In this document: one piece after another, positions 53,363-61,856 of the stretch | Layout of the letters: every line of letters starts with the position of its first letter | Position numbering within the stretch: the first letter of the stretch is position 1 | NCBI RefSeq assembly: GCF_008630535.1 | Contig: NZ_VWPH01000008.1 | Span: 248,001 to 312,000 of the forward strand | Length of the DNA: 64,000 nucleotides | Source of the DNA: Saccharopolyspora hirsuta | GTDB taxonomy: Bacteria; Actinomycetota; Actinomycetes; Mycobacteriales; Pseudonocardiaceae | Direction of reading: 5' to 3' | Notes under the pieces: model-generated | The model's input: only the letters and a program-made list of their open reading frames with translations | Databases searched by the model: none | Told to the model about the DNA's origin: nothing | Translations under genes and position numbers: made by a program

Positions 53363-54295
53363 TCAGAGCAGGGCCGGTTGCAGGACGGAGAGGCGTTGGG
53401 CGTCGGTGTCGAGCTCGGCGGCGACGCCGAGCGGGATGGTGCGCTGCGCGGCGCAGTGGCCGAAGCCGAGCTCCCACAGGATCGGCACGCCCAGGCCGCC
53501 CAGCAGGTCCGACATCACCGCGCGGACCTCTTCGAGCGGGCCGCACTCGGTCCACGAGCCGAGCGCGATGCCCGCTGCGTGGTCGAACCAGCCCGCGCGC
53601 AGCAGCTGGGTGACGAACCGGTCCAGCTGGTAGGGGGATTCGGTGATGTCCTCCAGCAGCGCGATGCCGCGCTCCGGCGGGGTGGGCGCGTCGGGGGCGC
53701 CGAGCGAAGCCGCGACGATGCTGAGGTTGCCGCCGTAGGTGGTGCCGCGGGCGCGCCCGCGCACGAGGGCGCCCGCGGTGGAGCGGGTCAGGATGGTGAC
53801 CGACTCGGGCTGGAACAGGGTGCGGCGCAGGTGCTCCCGCGCCGCCGCGTCCTCCGCGAACGCCTTCGTGGCGACCATCGGGCCGAACACCGTGACCAGG
53901 CCGAGCTGGGTGGCGACGGCGTCGTGCAGGGCGGTGATGTCGCTGGAGCCGGTGAACACCTTCGGCCCGGCCGCGGCCATCTCGGTCCAGTCCAGGTGGT
54001 CCAGGACCCGCATGCTGCCGTAGCCGCCGCGCGCGCAGAACACCGCGGTCACCTCCGGGTCGCACCACGCCTCCTGCAGGTCGGCGGCGCGGTCGGCGTC
54101 GGTGCCCGCCAGGTAGTCCAGCCGCGGGTGGCGGTCGCGGACGTGCTTGCCGACGCGCACCTGCAGGCCCCAGGAGCGCAGGTGGGCCAGCCCGGCGTCG
54201 AGCAGGTCCTCGGGCACCGGCCCGGCCGGGGCGACCAGCGCTACCGTGTCACCGCTGCGCAGCCTCGGCGGGCGGCGCAGTTCGCGCATGCTCAT
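53363..54295 (-). CDS. LD-carboxypeptidase (peptidase family S66, LdcA/MccF type)
   Basis: A 310-residue serine peptidase that removes terminal D-alanine from murein tetrapeptides or acts on microcin-like nucleotide peptides. It has LRSGDTVALVAPAGPV at the N-terminus, the CARGGYGSMRVLDHLD motif, the nucleophile serine in GSSDITALH and catalytic Glu/His in LEDITESPY and LGFGHC. ATG 54293-54295 has GGAG upstream; a second ATG two codons later is possible. Together with dppA and the peptide importer it suggests local use of cell-wall peptides. Confidence 0.92.
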   Translation of the reverse strand: MSMRELRRPPRLRSGDTVALVAPAGPVPEDLLDAGLAHLRSWGLQVRVGKHVRDRHPRLDYLAGTDADRAADLQEAWCDPEVTAVFCARGGYGSMRVLDHLDWTEMAAAGPKVFTGSSDITALHDAVATQLGLVTVFGPMVATKAFAEDAAAREHLRRTLFQPESVTILTRSTAGALVRGRARGTTYGGNLSIVAASLGAPDAPTPPERGIALLEDITESPYQLDRFVTQLLRAGWFDHAAGIALGSWTECGPLEEVRAVMSDLLGGLGVPILWELGFGHCAAQRTIPLGVAAELDTDAQRLSVLQPALL

Positions 54296-54505
54296 CGGCG
54301 TGCTCCATCCCGCGATCTTGACCACTGCCGCGAGAGTATCGGCACCGGGCCCGGCCCGCCGCAGTTCGCCAACGGCGAACATCGCCGAAACAGGTGGTCG
54401 GCGGGCGGGTCCTGCGGGTAGACCGGCACGTGGTGCGGCGGTGATGAACAAAACGGGGGCCAGCCGCGCACCGCGTGCGCTCGGTGGCCTAGTGTCGGAG
54501 GGGTC

Positions 54506-55072
54506 ATGGCTCGTGTCATCCACGTCTTCCGTCAACCCGACCGATTCGTCGCCGGAACGGTCGGGGAACCCGGTGAGCGCACCTTCTACCTGCAGGCGTC
54601 CGAGGACGTCCGCACGGTGAGCGTGCAGCTCGAGAAGCAGCAGGTGTCGGTGCTGGCCGAACGCATCGGCGCGCTGCTGGAGGAGGTGCAGCGGCGCTTC
54701 CACGCCGACCTGCCCGACCAGACCCCGGACGAGCTCGTCGACACCGACCCGCTGCAGGTGCCGGTCGACGAGGAGTTCCGGGTCGGGACCATGGGGCTGG
54801 GCTGGGACGCCGAGACCGAGGCGGTGGTGGTCGAGCTGCTCGCCGTCACCGACGAGGAGATCGACGAGTCGGTGGTGCTCGACGACACCGAGGAGGGCCC
54901 GGACGCGCTGCGGGTGTTCCTCAGCCCCGTGCACGCGCGGGCGTTCGCCGAGCGCGCCGAGCGCGTCATCAACGCCGGTCGCAAGCCGTGCCCGCTGTGC
55001 GCCGAGCCGCTGGACCCCAGCGGCCACATCTGCCCGCGCCAGAACGGCTACCGCCGTTCGGAAGAGGACTGA
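54506..55072 (+). CDS. DUF3090 family protein with C-terminal zinc ribbon
   Basis: A 188-residue protein of a conserved actinobacterial family of unknown function. It starts MARVIHVFRQPDRFVAGTVGEPGERTFYLQA and ends in a Cys4-type motif (KPCPLCAEPLDPSGHICPR). Start ATG 54506 follows GGAGGGG. It is followed after five bases by a SCO1664-type gene. This pair usually sits beside mycothiol ligase mshC in related genomes; mshC is not next to it here. No direct function is known. Confidence 0.88.
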   Translation: MARVIHVFRQPDRFVAGTVGEPGERTFYLQASEDVRTVSVQLEKQQVSVLAERIGALLEEVQRRFHADLPDQTPDELVDTDPLQVPVDEEFRVGTMGLGWDAETEAVVVELLAVTDEEIDESVVLDDTEEGPDALRVFLSPVHARAFAERAERVINAGRKPCPLCAEPLDPSGHICPRQNGYRRSEED

Positions 55073-55077
55073 CGAGC

Positions 55078-55872
55078 GTGCGCGCCGGTGATCCGGCGGT
55101 CCACGAGCTGCTCCGGCGCGGTGAGCTGGACGTCCAGGGGCGGCTGGTGGAGGCGTCGAACGCGACGCTGTTCTGCGGGATCGAGATCGACGGGCTGTCC
55201 GCCGAGTGCGTCTACAAGCCGGTGCGCGGGGAGCGCCCGCTGTGGGACTTCCCGGACGGGACGCTGGCCGGTCGCGAGGTCGGCTCCTACCTGCTCGCCG
55301 AGGCCACCGGCTGGGACCTGATCCCGCCCACGGTGCTGCGCGACGGCCCGTTCGGGCCGGGCATGGTGCAGCTGTGGGTGGACGTCGAGGAGGACTCCGG
55401 GCTGGTCGACATCGTCGCCCCGGGCGAGGTGCCGGACGGCTGGTTGCCGGTGCTGCGCGCCCAGGACCACCACGGTGATCCCGTCGTGCTGGCGCACGCC
55501 AACCACGAGCAGCTGCGGCGCCTGGCGGTGCTCGACGTGGTGATCAACAACGCCGACCGGAAGGGCGGGCACATCCTGCACGCCCCGGACGGCCGGGTGC
55601 TGGGCGTGGACCACGGCGTCAGCCTGAACACCGACGACAAGCTGCGCACCGTGCTGTGGGGCTGGATCGGCCAGCCGCTGCCGGACGACGCCGTCGACCG
55701 CCTCGGCGAGCTGCGCGCCCTGCTGGAGGGCGACCTGGCGGTGCGGTTGGCCGAGCACATCACGCCGAAGGAGATCCAGGCGATCAGCGCCCGGATCGAA
55801 CGCCTGCTGGAGGCCGGGGTGTTCCCGGCGCCCTCCGGCGACTGGCCCGCGATCCCCTGGCCCGCCTTCTGA
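55078..55872 (+). CDS. SCO1664 family protein (PI3K/HipA-like kinase fold)
   Basis: A 264-residue protein beginning VRAGDPAVHELLRRGELDVQGRLVEASNATLFC. Conserved blocks are VYKPVRGERPLWDFPDGTLAGREV (lysine and acidic residues resembling the ATP site), VINNADRKGGHIL (catalytic-loop like) and GVDHGVSLN (DFG-like metal aspartate). This is the PI3K-related layout proposed for the SCO1664 family. The GTG at 55078 is five bases after DUF3090, so the two are an operon. Substrate unknown. Confidence 0.85.
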   Translation: MRAGDPAVHELLRRGELDVQGRLVEASNATLFCGIEIDGLSAECVYKPVRGERPLWDFPDGTLAGREVGSYLLAEATGWDLIPPTVLRDGPFGPGMVQLWVDVEEDSGLVDIVAPGEVPDGWLPVLRAQDHHGDPVVLAHANHEQLRRLAVLDVVINNADRKGGHILHAPDGRVLGVDHGVSLNTDDKLRTVLWGWIGQPLPDDAVDRLGELRALLEGDLAVRLAEHITPKEIQAISARIERLLEAGVFPAPSGDWPAIPWPAF

Positions 55873-55899
55873 CCTCGCGCGCGTGTCCGTCCGGACCGC

Positions 55900-56577
55900 T
55901 CAACGCTTCGCGCCGAGTGCGCGGATGCCGTCGAGGATGAGATCGATGCCCGCCAGGAACTGCTCCCGGTCGTCGTGCTCCCGCAGCTGGTCGGCGACAT
56001 CGCGGGTGAACGGGAAGCGCTCGGCGTCCAGATCGGCCCAACTCGCCGCGGTCGCCGTCAGGAAGTCCCCGCGGTCGGAATCGGCCGGTGCCAGCCGGGC
56101 GTTGGCGGCGTTCTGCCCACCCACGCCCAGGATGTAGTTGAGCAGCGCCGATGCGGAGGCGAACTCGGCGGAGCGCGGAATGCCGAGGGTTCGGACGTGC
56201 CCGCCGATGCATTCGAAGATCCGCAGCAACGCCGAGTGCGTCGGGGTGAGCGAGAGGTGCGTGCCCGCCCACGGGTGCGCGTCGATCGCGTCGAACACGG
56301 CGAGCGCGACCGTGCGGACCGCGTCCCGGCCGCGCGCGCTGTCGGCGGCGGTCACCGCCGGTTCCAGCACCACCTCGGTCGCCGCGCTGAGCAGCTCGTC
56401 CTTGTTGGCCACGTGGTGGTAGATCGCGCCGGGGCCGGTGCGCAGCTCCCGGCCGAGCCTGCGGAAGTTCAAGCCGCGCTCGCCGTCGGCGTCGAGGATC
56501 GCCACCGCCACCTCGACGATGCGCTGCTTGGTCAGGGCGTCCGCGCGGCGCCCGGTGTGACGTGTGCTTCCCGGCAT
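55900..56577 (-). CDS. TetR-family repressor divergent from the Tet(X)-like gene
   Basis: A 225-residue TetR regulator with the HTH at residues 14-60 (LTKQRIVEVAVAIL, then LNFRRLGRELRTGPGAIYHHVANKDELL); the C-terminal helices resemble the TetR_C domain of tetracycline-type repressors. ATG 56575-56577 gives MPGSTRHTGRR. Two 15-bp palindromes in the divergent spacer are its probable operators, so it should repress the monooxygenase gene and itself. Confidence 0.88.
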   Translation of the reverse strand: MPGSTRHTGRRADALTKQRIVEVAVAILDADGERGLNFRRLGRELRTGPGAIYHHVANKDELLSAATEVVLEPAVTAADSARGRDAVRTVALAVFDAIDAHPWAGTHLSLTPTHSALLRIFECIGGHVRTLGIPRSAEFASASALLNYILGVGGQNAANARLAPADSDRGDFLTATAASWADLDAERFPFTRDVADQLREHDDREQFLAGIDLILDGIRALGAKR

Positions 56578-56586
56578 GGGGTCATC

Positions 56587-56634
56587 TTGACACACGGTGG
56601 AACGACGTTCCAATCTGAGTGGAACAGCGTTCCA
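56587..56634 (+). promoter_or_regulatory. Promoter of the Tet(X)-like gene with two TetR-type operators
   Basis: -35 TTGACA (56587-56592), 18-base spacer and CAATCT (56611-56616) as -10. Two 15-bp palindromes, TGGAACGACGTTCCA (56598-56612) and TGGAACAGCGTTCCA (56620-56634), share the half-site TGGAAC/GTTCCA and are centred 22 bases apart, two helical turns. The first overlaps the spacer and -10. Confidence 0.8.
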
Positions 56635-56646
56635 AAGGAGTTGGTC

Positions 56647-57777
56647 ATGACAACCACCATCGTCGGGGCGGGGCTCGGCGGGCTCGTGCTCGCCCGCGTC
56701 CTGCACCTCCACCAGATCCCCGTCACCGTCTACGAGGGGGAGGAATCACCCACCGCCCGCACGCAGGGCGGCATGCTCGACATCCACGACACCGACGGAC
56801 AGCTCGCGCTCAAAGACGCCGGGCTGTTCGAGGAGTTCCAAGACCTGATCCTCGCGGGCGCGGAGGCGACCCGGGTGCTCGGCACCGACGGCAGCGTGCT
56901 GTTCGACCAACCCGACGACGGGCTGGGCAGGCGCCCCGAGGTGCGTCGCGGCGCGCTGCGCAGGACGCTGCTCGACTCGCTGCCCGCCGGGACCGTCCGC
57001 TGGGGGCACAAGCTCGTCGAAGCCCGCTCCCTCGGCGGCGGTCGGCACGAACTCACCTTCGCCAACGGCGCGACCGCGACCACCGAGCTGCTGGTCGGCG
57101 CGGACGGCGCGTGGTCGCGCGTGCGACCCCTGCTGTCGGCGGCGAAACCCGCCTACGCCGACGCGGTGTTCGTCGAGACGTACCTGTTCGACGGCGACAC
57201 CCGCCACCCCGCCGCGGCCAGGGCCGTCGGCGACGGCTCGCTCTTCGTCCCCGCGCCCGGCAAGGGCATCGCCGCGCACCGGGAACCCGGCGGCACCCTG
57301 CACACCTACGCCCAGCTGCGCAAACCCCAGGAGTGGATCGACTCCCTCGACCCCGCCGATCCCGAAGCCGTGCGGGCCCGGGTGGCCGCCGAGTTCGACG
57401 GGTGGGCACCGCAGTTGCGCGCGTTGATCACCGACGGCGAGACCGCGCCGGTGCTGCGGCCCCTGCACACCCTGCCCGGCGACCACCGCTGGGAGCGCAC
57501 CGCAGGTGTCACCCTGATCGGCGATGCGGCGCACCTCATGGTGCCAGCCGGTGAGGGCGCCAACCTCGCCATGCTCGACGGTGCGGAACTGGGCAAGGCC
57601 CTGGCCGCCCGGCCGGACGACGTCGAAGGCGCGCTGGCCGAGTTCGAGCGGACCATGTTCCACCGCAGCGCCACGACGGCCGACGAGGCGGACCGCGTCC
57701 TCGAACTCTGCATGAGCGCCCCGGAGAACATCATCGCCATGTTCACCGGGGCGCACGGCGAAACCCCGGCGGCGTAG
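56647..57777 (+). CDS. Tet(X)-like FAD monooxygenase
   Basis: A 376-residue flavoprotein monooxygenase. It has the FAD motif GAGLGGLVLARVL at the N-terminus; TQGGMLDIHDTDGQLALKDAGL and GDAAHLMVPAGEGANLAMLDGAELG correspond in order to the Tet(X) tetracycline-inactivating enzyme segments. Tet(X) hydroxylates tetracyclines; substrates of this one are not known. Together with a divergent TetR repressor and twin operators it forms a classic drug-responsive pair. ATG 56647 has AAAGGAG upstream. A short palindrome follows its stop. Confidence 0.85.
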   Translation: MTTTIVGAGLGGLVLARVLHLHQIPVTVYEGEESPTARTQGGMLDIHDTDGQLALKDAGLFEEFQDLILAGAEATRVLGTDGSVLFDQPDDGLGRRPEVRRGALRRTLLDSLPAGTVRWGHKLVEARSLGGGRHELTFANGATATTELLVGADGAWSRVRPLLSAAKPAYADAVFVETYLFDGDTRHPAAARAVGDGSLFVPAPGKGIAAHREPGGTLHTYAQLRKPQEWIDSLDPADPEAVRARVAAEFDGWAPQLRALITDGETAPVLRPLHTLPGDHRWERTAGVTLIGDAAHLMVPAGEGANLAMLDGAELGKALAARPDDVEGALAEFERTMFHRSATTADEADRVLELCMSAPENIIAMFTGAHGETPAA

Positions 57778-57817
57778 CGGGACGGGCCTTCCCGGGTGAG
57801 CCGGACGCCCGCCGCAG

Positions 57818-57829
57818 TTTCCGTTGAAA
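57818..57829. repeat. Short TTTC-N4-GAAA palindrome after the Tet(X)-like gene
   Basis: TTTCCGTTGAAA lies 40 bases after the stop, extended by CAG/CTG on each side. It matches the palindrome family described at 41900-41963 and 53314-53351. Confidence 0.4.
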
Positions 57830-57887
57830 CTGTGATCGCCGAGCGCTGCGGGTGCGGCGGCTGGGGCGCGCAGGGCAATCTGGGGTG

Positions 57888-58832
57888 GTGCGAACCCAGT
57901 ACCAGCCGGTGAAGGTCCAGCCCTCCTACGCAGATCGTCTGCACGCCCCGCTGCCCAGCTTCCGGGACGTGATGCGGCTGATGTGGACCGGCGGGTTCCG
58001 GGGGCGGGTGGAGGACGCCGACCGGATCCCGGTGCTGCGCAGCGGGCTGGCCCCGGTGGCCGCGCAGGACACCGCGCTGAGCTGGGTCGGGCACTCGACG
58101 TACGTGCTGCGGACGGGCGGGGCCGCGGTGCTCACCGACCCGGTGTGGTCGGCGCGGATCCCCGGCGTGCCGCGGCGGTTGACCCCGCCCGGCGTGGCGT
58201 TCAGCGAGCTGCCGCCGATCGACGCGGTGGTGATCAGCCACAACCACTACGACCACCTGGACGCCCCGACGATCCAGCGGCTGCCGCGGTCGACGCCGGT
58301 GCTGGTGCCCGCCGGGCTGGGCCGCTGGTTCCGGCGGCGCGGCTTCACCGAGGTCGTCGAGCTGGACTGGTGGCAGTCCGCGGAGGTGGCCGGGCTGACC
58401 TTCGACTTCGCCCCGGCCCGGCACTGGAGCCGTCGCGGGCCCCGCGACACCTGCCGGAGCCTGTGGGGCAGCTGGGTGATCACCGGGCCGCGGCACCGCG
58501 TCTACTTCGCCGGGGACACCGGCTACGGACCGCACTTCGCCGAGATCGCGCAGCGGTACCCGGGCATCGACGTGGCGATGGTGCCGATCGGCGCGTACGA
58601 CCCGCGCTGGTTCATGAAGCCGGTGCACATGGACCCGGAGGAGGCCGTCCAGGCCGTCGCGGACCTGGGGGCGACCTACGCGGCGACGATGCACTGGGGC
58701 ACCTTCGTGCTGACCCGCGAACCGGTCGTGGAGCCGCTGGTCCGGGTCCGCAAGGCCTGGCGCGAAGCGGGCCGCGACCCGGAGCAGCTCTGGGACCTCG
58801 CCGTCGGCGAATCCCGCGTCCTGACCGCCTGA
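57888..58832 (+). CDS. MBL-fold hydrolase of the NAPE-PLD/UlaG group
   Basis: A 314-residue metallo-beta-lactamase-fold protein. It has the metal motif SHNHYDHLD near residue 117, GDTGYG near residue 205 and MHWGTF near residue 270, the order seen in bacterial NAPE-PLD-like phosphodiesterases. The N-terminal 60 residues (QPVKVQPSYADRLHAPLPSF) are family-typical. Two adjacent GTG codons (57885, 57888) can start it; CAATCT six bases before 57888 favours that one. The substrate may be a lipid or phosphodiester; it cannot be told from sequence. Confidence 0.85.
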   Translation: MRTQYQPVKVQPSYADRLHAPLPSFRDVMRLMWTGGFRGRVEDADRIPVLRSGLAPVAAQDTALSWVGHSTYVLRTGGAAVLTDPVWSARIPGVPRRLTPPGVAFSELPPIDAVVISHNHYDHLDAPTIQRLPRSTPVLVPAGLGRWFRRRGFTEVVELDWWQSAEVAGLTFDFAPARHWSRRGPRDTCRSLWGSWVITGPRHRVYFAGDTGYGPHFAEIAQRYPGIDVAMVPIGAYDPRWFMKPVHMDPEEAVQAVADLGATYAATMHWGTFVLTREPVVEPLVRVRKAWREAGRDPEQLWDLAVGESRVLTA

Positions 58833-58855
58833 CGCAGGGCTTCGGCGAGCCCGGC

Positions 58856-58933
58856 GTGGGGTGTCAGTTTTGCCCAAAGCTGACACCCCACCGCCCCCGG
58901 AACGGCCGGTCAGTTGTGGGCAAAGCTGGCACA
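58856..58933. repeat. Tandem hairpins after the MBL gene
   Basis: Hairpin 1: a 12-bp perfect stem (58856-58867 with 58880-58891), extended by four more pairs towards a GCCC loop. Hairpin 2 (58909-58933) is a degenerate copy with the same GTCAG-TT-GGGC-AAAG-CTG order. The remaining spacer up to 59092 holds no gene. It may end transcription of the MBL gene and of the convergent hydrolase gene. Confidence 0.55.
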
Positions 58934-59092
58934 CAGCCGCCCCGGGACGCCTCTGCCCTGCCCAGTCCCGAGCCCCGCCCAACCGCACCTCAGGGGACCG
59001 TGACGCAACCCCGCCACAAGAAACCCCGAAAACGCGAGATCGCCCCCGATCGCAACCACAACTGTGAATCGCGGAGAGGCGGGACAGCGCCT

Positions 59093-60325
59093 TCAGTCCA
59101 CCAGGGCCTGGTAGACGAGCTGGTGGAGCTGGGAGCGGATCGGGTGGGTGCTGGAGGGCATCAGCTGGGTCAGGAACAGGACCGTCAGGTCCTCCGCCGG
59201 GTCGACCCAGAACGCCGTGCTGGCCAGGCCGCCCCAGGCGAACTCGCCCGCCGAGCCGAGCACCTTGCCCGCCACCGGGTCCTCCAGCACCGAGAAGCCC
59301 AGGCCGAAGCCCTTGCCCGCGTTGGCCGCCTCGGAGAACGCGCCGAGCGCCAGGGTCTCCAGGTCGGCCCCGCCGGGCAGGTGGTTGCGGGTCATGTAGT
59401 CGACCGTGCGGCTGCCCAGCAGCCGGGCGCCGTCCAGCTCGCCGCGGCGCAGCAGCATCTGGGTGAACCGGTGGTAGTCGTTCGCCGAGGAGAACAGCCC
59501 GCCGCCGCCGGAGAGCGCCTTGGGCAGCTCGAAGGCCGCCTCGAACGCCTCGTCGTGCCGGGGGTGGCGCCGGGCCCGGCCCTGCGGGTCGGCCACGTAC
59601 AGGGTGGCCAGCCGGTCGGCGTCCGCGCGGTCCACCGCGAACCCGGTGTCGGTCATGCCCAGCGGTTCGAAGATGCGGGTGCGGAAGAACTCGTCGAGGG
59701 TCTGCCCGGAGGCCACCTCGACGATCCGGCCGAGCACGTCGGTGGCCACCGAGTAGTTCCAGGCCGTGCCGGGGTCGAACAGCAGCGGCAGCGACGCCCA
59801 CTCGTCGCAGCAACCGGCCAGGTCCAGGTCCGCGGCCATGCCGTACTCGAAACCGGCGCGCCGGTAGAGCTCGTCCACCGGGTGCAGGTAGTGGAACGCG
59901 TAGGTGAGCCCCGAGGTGTGGGTCAGCAGGTGCCAGATCCGCATCTCCTCGCCCGCCGGGCGGGTCTGCGGGGCGCGGGCGGTGCCGCCGGTGTAGACGC
60001 GCAGGTCGGCGAAGGACGGGATGAAGTCGCTGACCGGGTCGGTGAGCTCGAAGGCGCCCTCCTCGTGCAGCATCATGATCGCCGTCGAGGTGATCGGCTT
60101 GGTCATCGAGTAGATCCGGAACAGGGTGTCCGGCCGCACCGGGGCGCCGCTCTCGACGTCGCGCATGCCGTGGGTGGCCAGGTGCGCGATCTTGCCGCCG
60201 CGGGCGACCAGGACCAGCCAGCCGGGCAGCTCGCCCGCTTCGACGTACTGGGCGAAGTGCCGGTCGATGCGCCGCAGCCGGGCCGCGTCGAAGCCGACTT
60301 CGCCGGGGTCCACCTCGATCTCCAC
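59093..60325 (-). CDS. Serine hydrolase of the beta-lactamase/EstB family
   Basis: A 410-residue class-C beta-lactamase-like hydrolase. The active-site SxxK is SMTK in FRIYSMTKPITS, the YxN equivalent is in WNYSVATDVLG and LTHTSGLTYAF is the family segment. There is no signal peptide, so it probably acts in the cytosol as an esterase or transesterase rather than in antibiotic resistance. The GTG 60323-60325 has GAGGAGGG upstream. It is divergent from the MoxR gene. Confidence 0.88.
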   Translation of the reverse strand: MEIEVDPGEVGFDAARLRRIDRHFAQYVEAGELPGWLVLVARGGKIAHLATHGMRDVESGAPVRPDTLFRIYSMTKPITSTAIMMLHEEGAFELTDPVSDFIPSFADLRVYTGGTARAPQTRPAGEEMRIWHLLTHTSGLTYAFHYLHPVDELYRRAGFEYGMAADLDLAGCCDEWASLPLLFDPGTAWNYSVATDVLGRIVEVASGQTLDEFFRTRIFEPLGMTDTGFAVDRADADRLATLYVADPQGRARRHPRHDEAFEAAFELPKALSGGGGLFSSANDYHRFTQMLLRRGELDGARLLGSRTVDYMTRNHLPGGADLETLALGAFSEAANAGKGFGLGFSVLEDPVAGKVLGSAGEFAWGGLASTAFWVDPAEDLTVLFLTQLMPSSTHPIRSQLHQLVYQALVD

Positions 60326-60442
60326 CGGGATCCCTCCTCGCGCTCATCGGGTACCTGGTGTTTCTACACGTCGTAGGCGTCGCCCAGCTGTCCGGGATGC
60401 GAAAACCCTTCTGCTATCCCGGCGTGCGTCGGTCCCGCCGGG

Positions 60443-60448
60443 TAGCGT
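60443..60448 (+). promoter_or_regulatory. Possible -10 box (TAGCGT) of the MoxR operon
   Basis: TAGCGT lies 7 bases before the GTG at 60456. Because GGGAGG is also present just before the start, leaderless and leadered initiation are both possible. Confidence 0.35.
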
Positions 60449-60455
60449 CGGGAGG

Positions 60456-61856
60456 GTGACGAACCCGACCCCACCCCCTGGCCTGCCCCGCACCGCGGGG
60501 GAGCTGCGGGCCAGCGGCCACGCTCCGCGCAGCGTGAAGGCCGAGCTGCGCGCGAACCTGCTGACCGCGCTGCGCTCCGGCCGCGCGCTGTGGCCCGGCA
60601 TCGTCGGCTTCGACCGGACCGTGCTGCCGCAGCTGGAGCGCGCGCTGATCGCCGGGCACGACGTGGTGCTGCTCGGCGAGCGCGGGCAGGGCAAGACCCG
60701 GCTGCTGCGCGGCCTCACCGAACTGCTGGACGAGTGGACCCCGGTCATCGACGGCTCGGAGCTCGGCGAGCACCCGCTGCAGCCGATCACCCCGGCCTCC
60801 CGGCGGCGGGCCGCCGAGCTCGGCGACGAGCTGCCGGTGGCCTGGCGGCACCGCAGCGAGCGCTACGCGGAGAAGCTGGCCACCCCGGACACCTCGGTCG
60901 GCGACCTGGTCGGCGACGTCGACCCGGTCAAGGTCGCCGAGGGCCGCTCGCTGGGCGATCCGGAGACCATCCACTTCGGACTCGTGCCCCGCGCGCACCG
61001 CGGCATCGTGACCGTCAACGAGCTGCCGGACCTGGCCGAGCGCATCCAGGTCGCGCTGCTGAACGTGATGGAGGAGCGCGACATCCAGATCCGCGGCTAC
61101 AGCCTGCGGCTGCCGCTGGACGTGCTGGTGGTCGCCACCGCCAACCCCGAGGACTACACCAACCGGGGCCGGATCATTACCCCGCTGAAGGACCGCTTCG
61201 GCGCCGAGATCCGCACCCACTACCCGCTGGACGTCGACGACGAGGTGGCGCTGGTGCGCCAGGAGGCGGACCTGCCCGCCGAGGTCGGCGACCACCTGCT
61301 GGAGGTGCTCGCCCGGTTCGTCGGCCACCTGCGCGAGTCCAGCGCGGTGGACCAGCGCTCCGGGGTGTCGGCCCGGTTCGCCATCGCCGCCGCCGAGACC
61401 GTCTCGGCCGCCGCGCTGCACCGCGCCGCGGTGACCGGCGAGCACCCGGCGGTGGCGCGCCCGGTCGACCTGGCGGCGGTGCCCGCGGTGCTGCGCGGCA
61501 AGATCGAGTTCGAGGCCGGTGAGGAGGGGCGCGAGGACGAGCTGCTCGGCTACCTGCTGCGCCGCTCGGTGGCCGACACCGCGCGCGGCCTGTTCGCCGG
61601 GCTGGACCTGCAGTCGCTGGCCCAGGCGGTGGCCGACGGCCACCCGGTGGCCACCGGGGAGCGGGTGTCCGGGCACGACGTGCTGACCGCGCTGCCGGAG
61701 CTGCCGGTGCTGCACCAGGTCGCCGAGCGGCTCGAGGTGCGGGCCGGTGATCCGCCCGGGCGCATCGCCAGCGCGGTGGAGCTGGCGCTGGAATCGCTGT
61801 TCCTGGCCAAGAAGCTGGGCAAGGACGCCGAGGACGACAGGTCGGTGTACAGCTGA
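60456..61856 (+). CDS. MoxR-type AAA+ ATPase
   Basis: A 466-residue AAA+ ATPase of the MoxR/magnesium-chelatase-like kind. It has Walker A GERGQGKTRLL near residue 75, sensor and arginine-finger regions around ATANPEDYTNRGR and PLKDRFGAEIRTH, and a C-terminal helical lid. MoxR ATPases help assemble metalloenzymes or other complexes with VWA partners. The GTG 60456 is used. Its stop overlaps the ATG of the VWA gene, so both are made together. Confidence 0.9.
   Translation: MTNPTPPPGLPRTAGELRASGHAPRSVKAELRANLLTALRSGRALWPGIVGFDRTVLPQLERALIAGHDVVLLGERGQGKTRLLRGLTELLDEWTPVIDGSELGEHPLQPITPASRRRAAELGDELPVAWRHRSERYAEKLATPDTSVGDLVGDVDPVKVAEGRSLGDPETIHFGLVPRAHRGIVTVNELPDLAERIQVALLNVMEERDIQIRGYSLRLPLDVLVVATANPEDYTNRGRIITPLKDRFGAEIRTHYPLDVDDEVALVRQEADLPAEVGDHLLEVLARFVGHLRESSAVDQRSGVSARFAIAAAETVSAAALHRAAVTGEHPAVARPVDLAAVPAVLRGKIEFEAGEEGREDELLGYLLRRSVADTARGLFAGLDLQSLAQAVADGHPVATGERVSGHDVLTALPELPVLHQVAERLEVRAGDPPGRIASAVELALESLFLAKKLGKDAEDDRSVYS

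Noticed and set aside
57306..60347. A 1013-codon minus-strand frame crossing the MBL and serine hydrolase genes
   Set aside because: It overlaps the serine hydrolase, MBL and Tet(X)-like genes in other frames and crosses tandem hairpins; no family motif.
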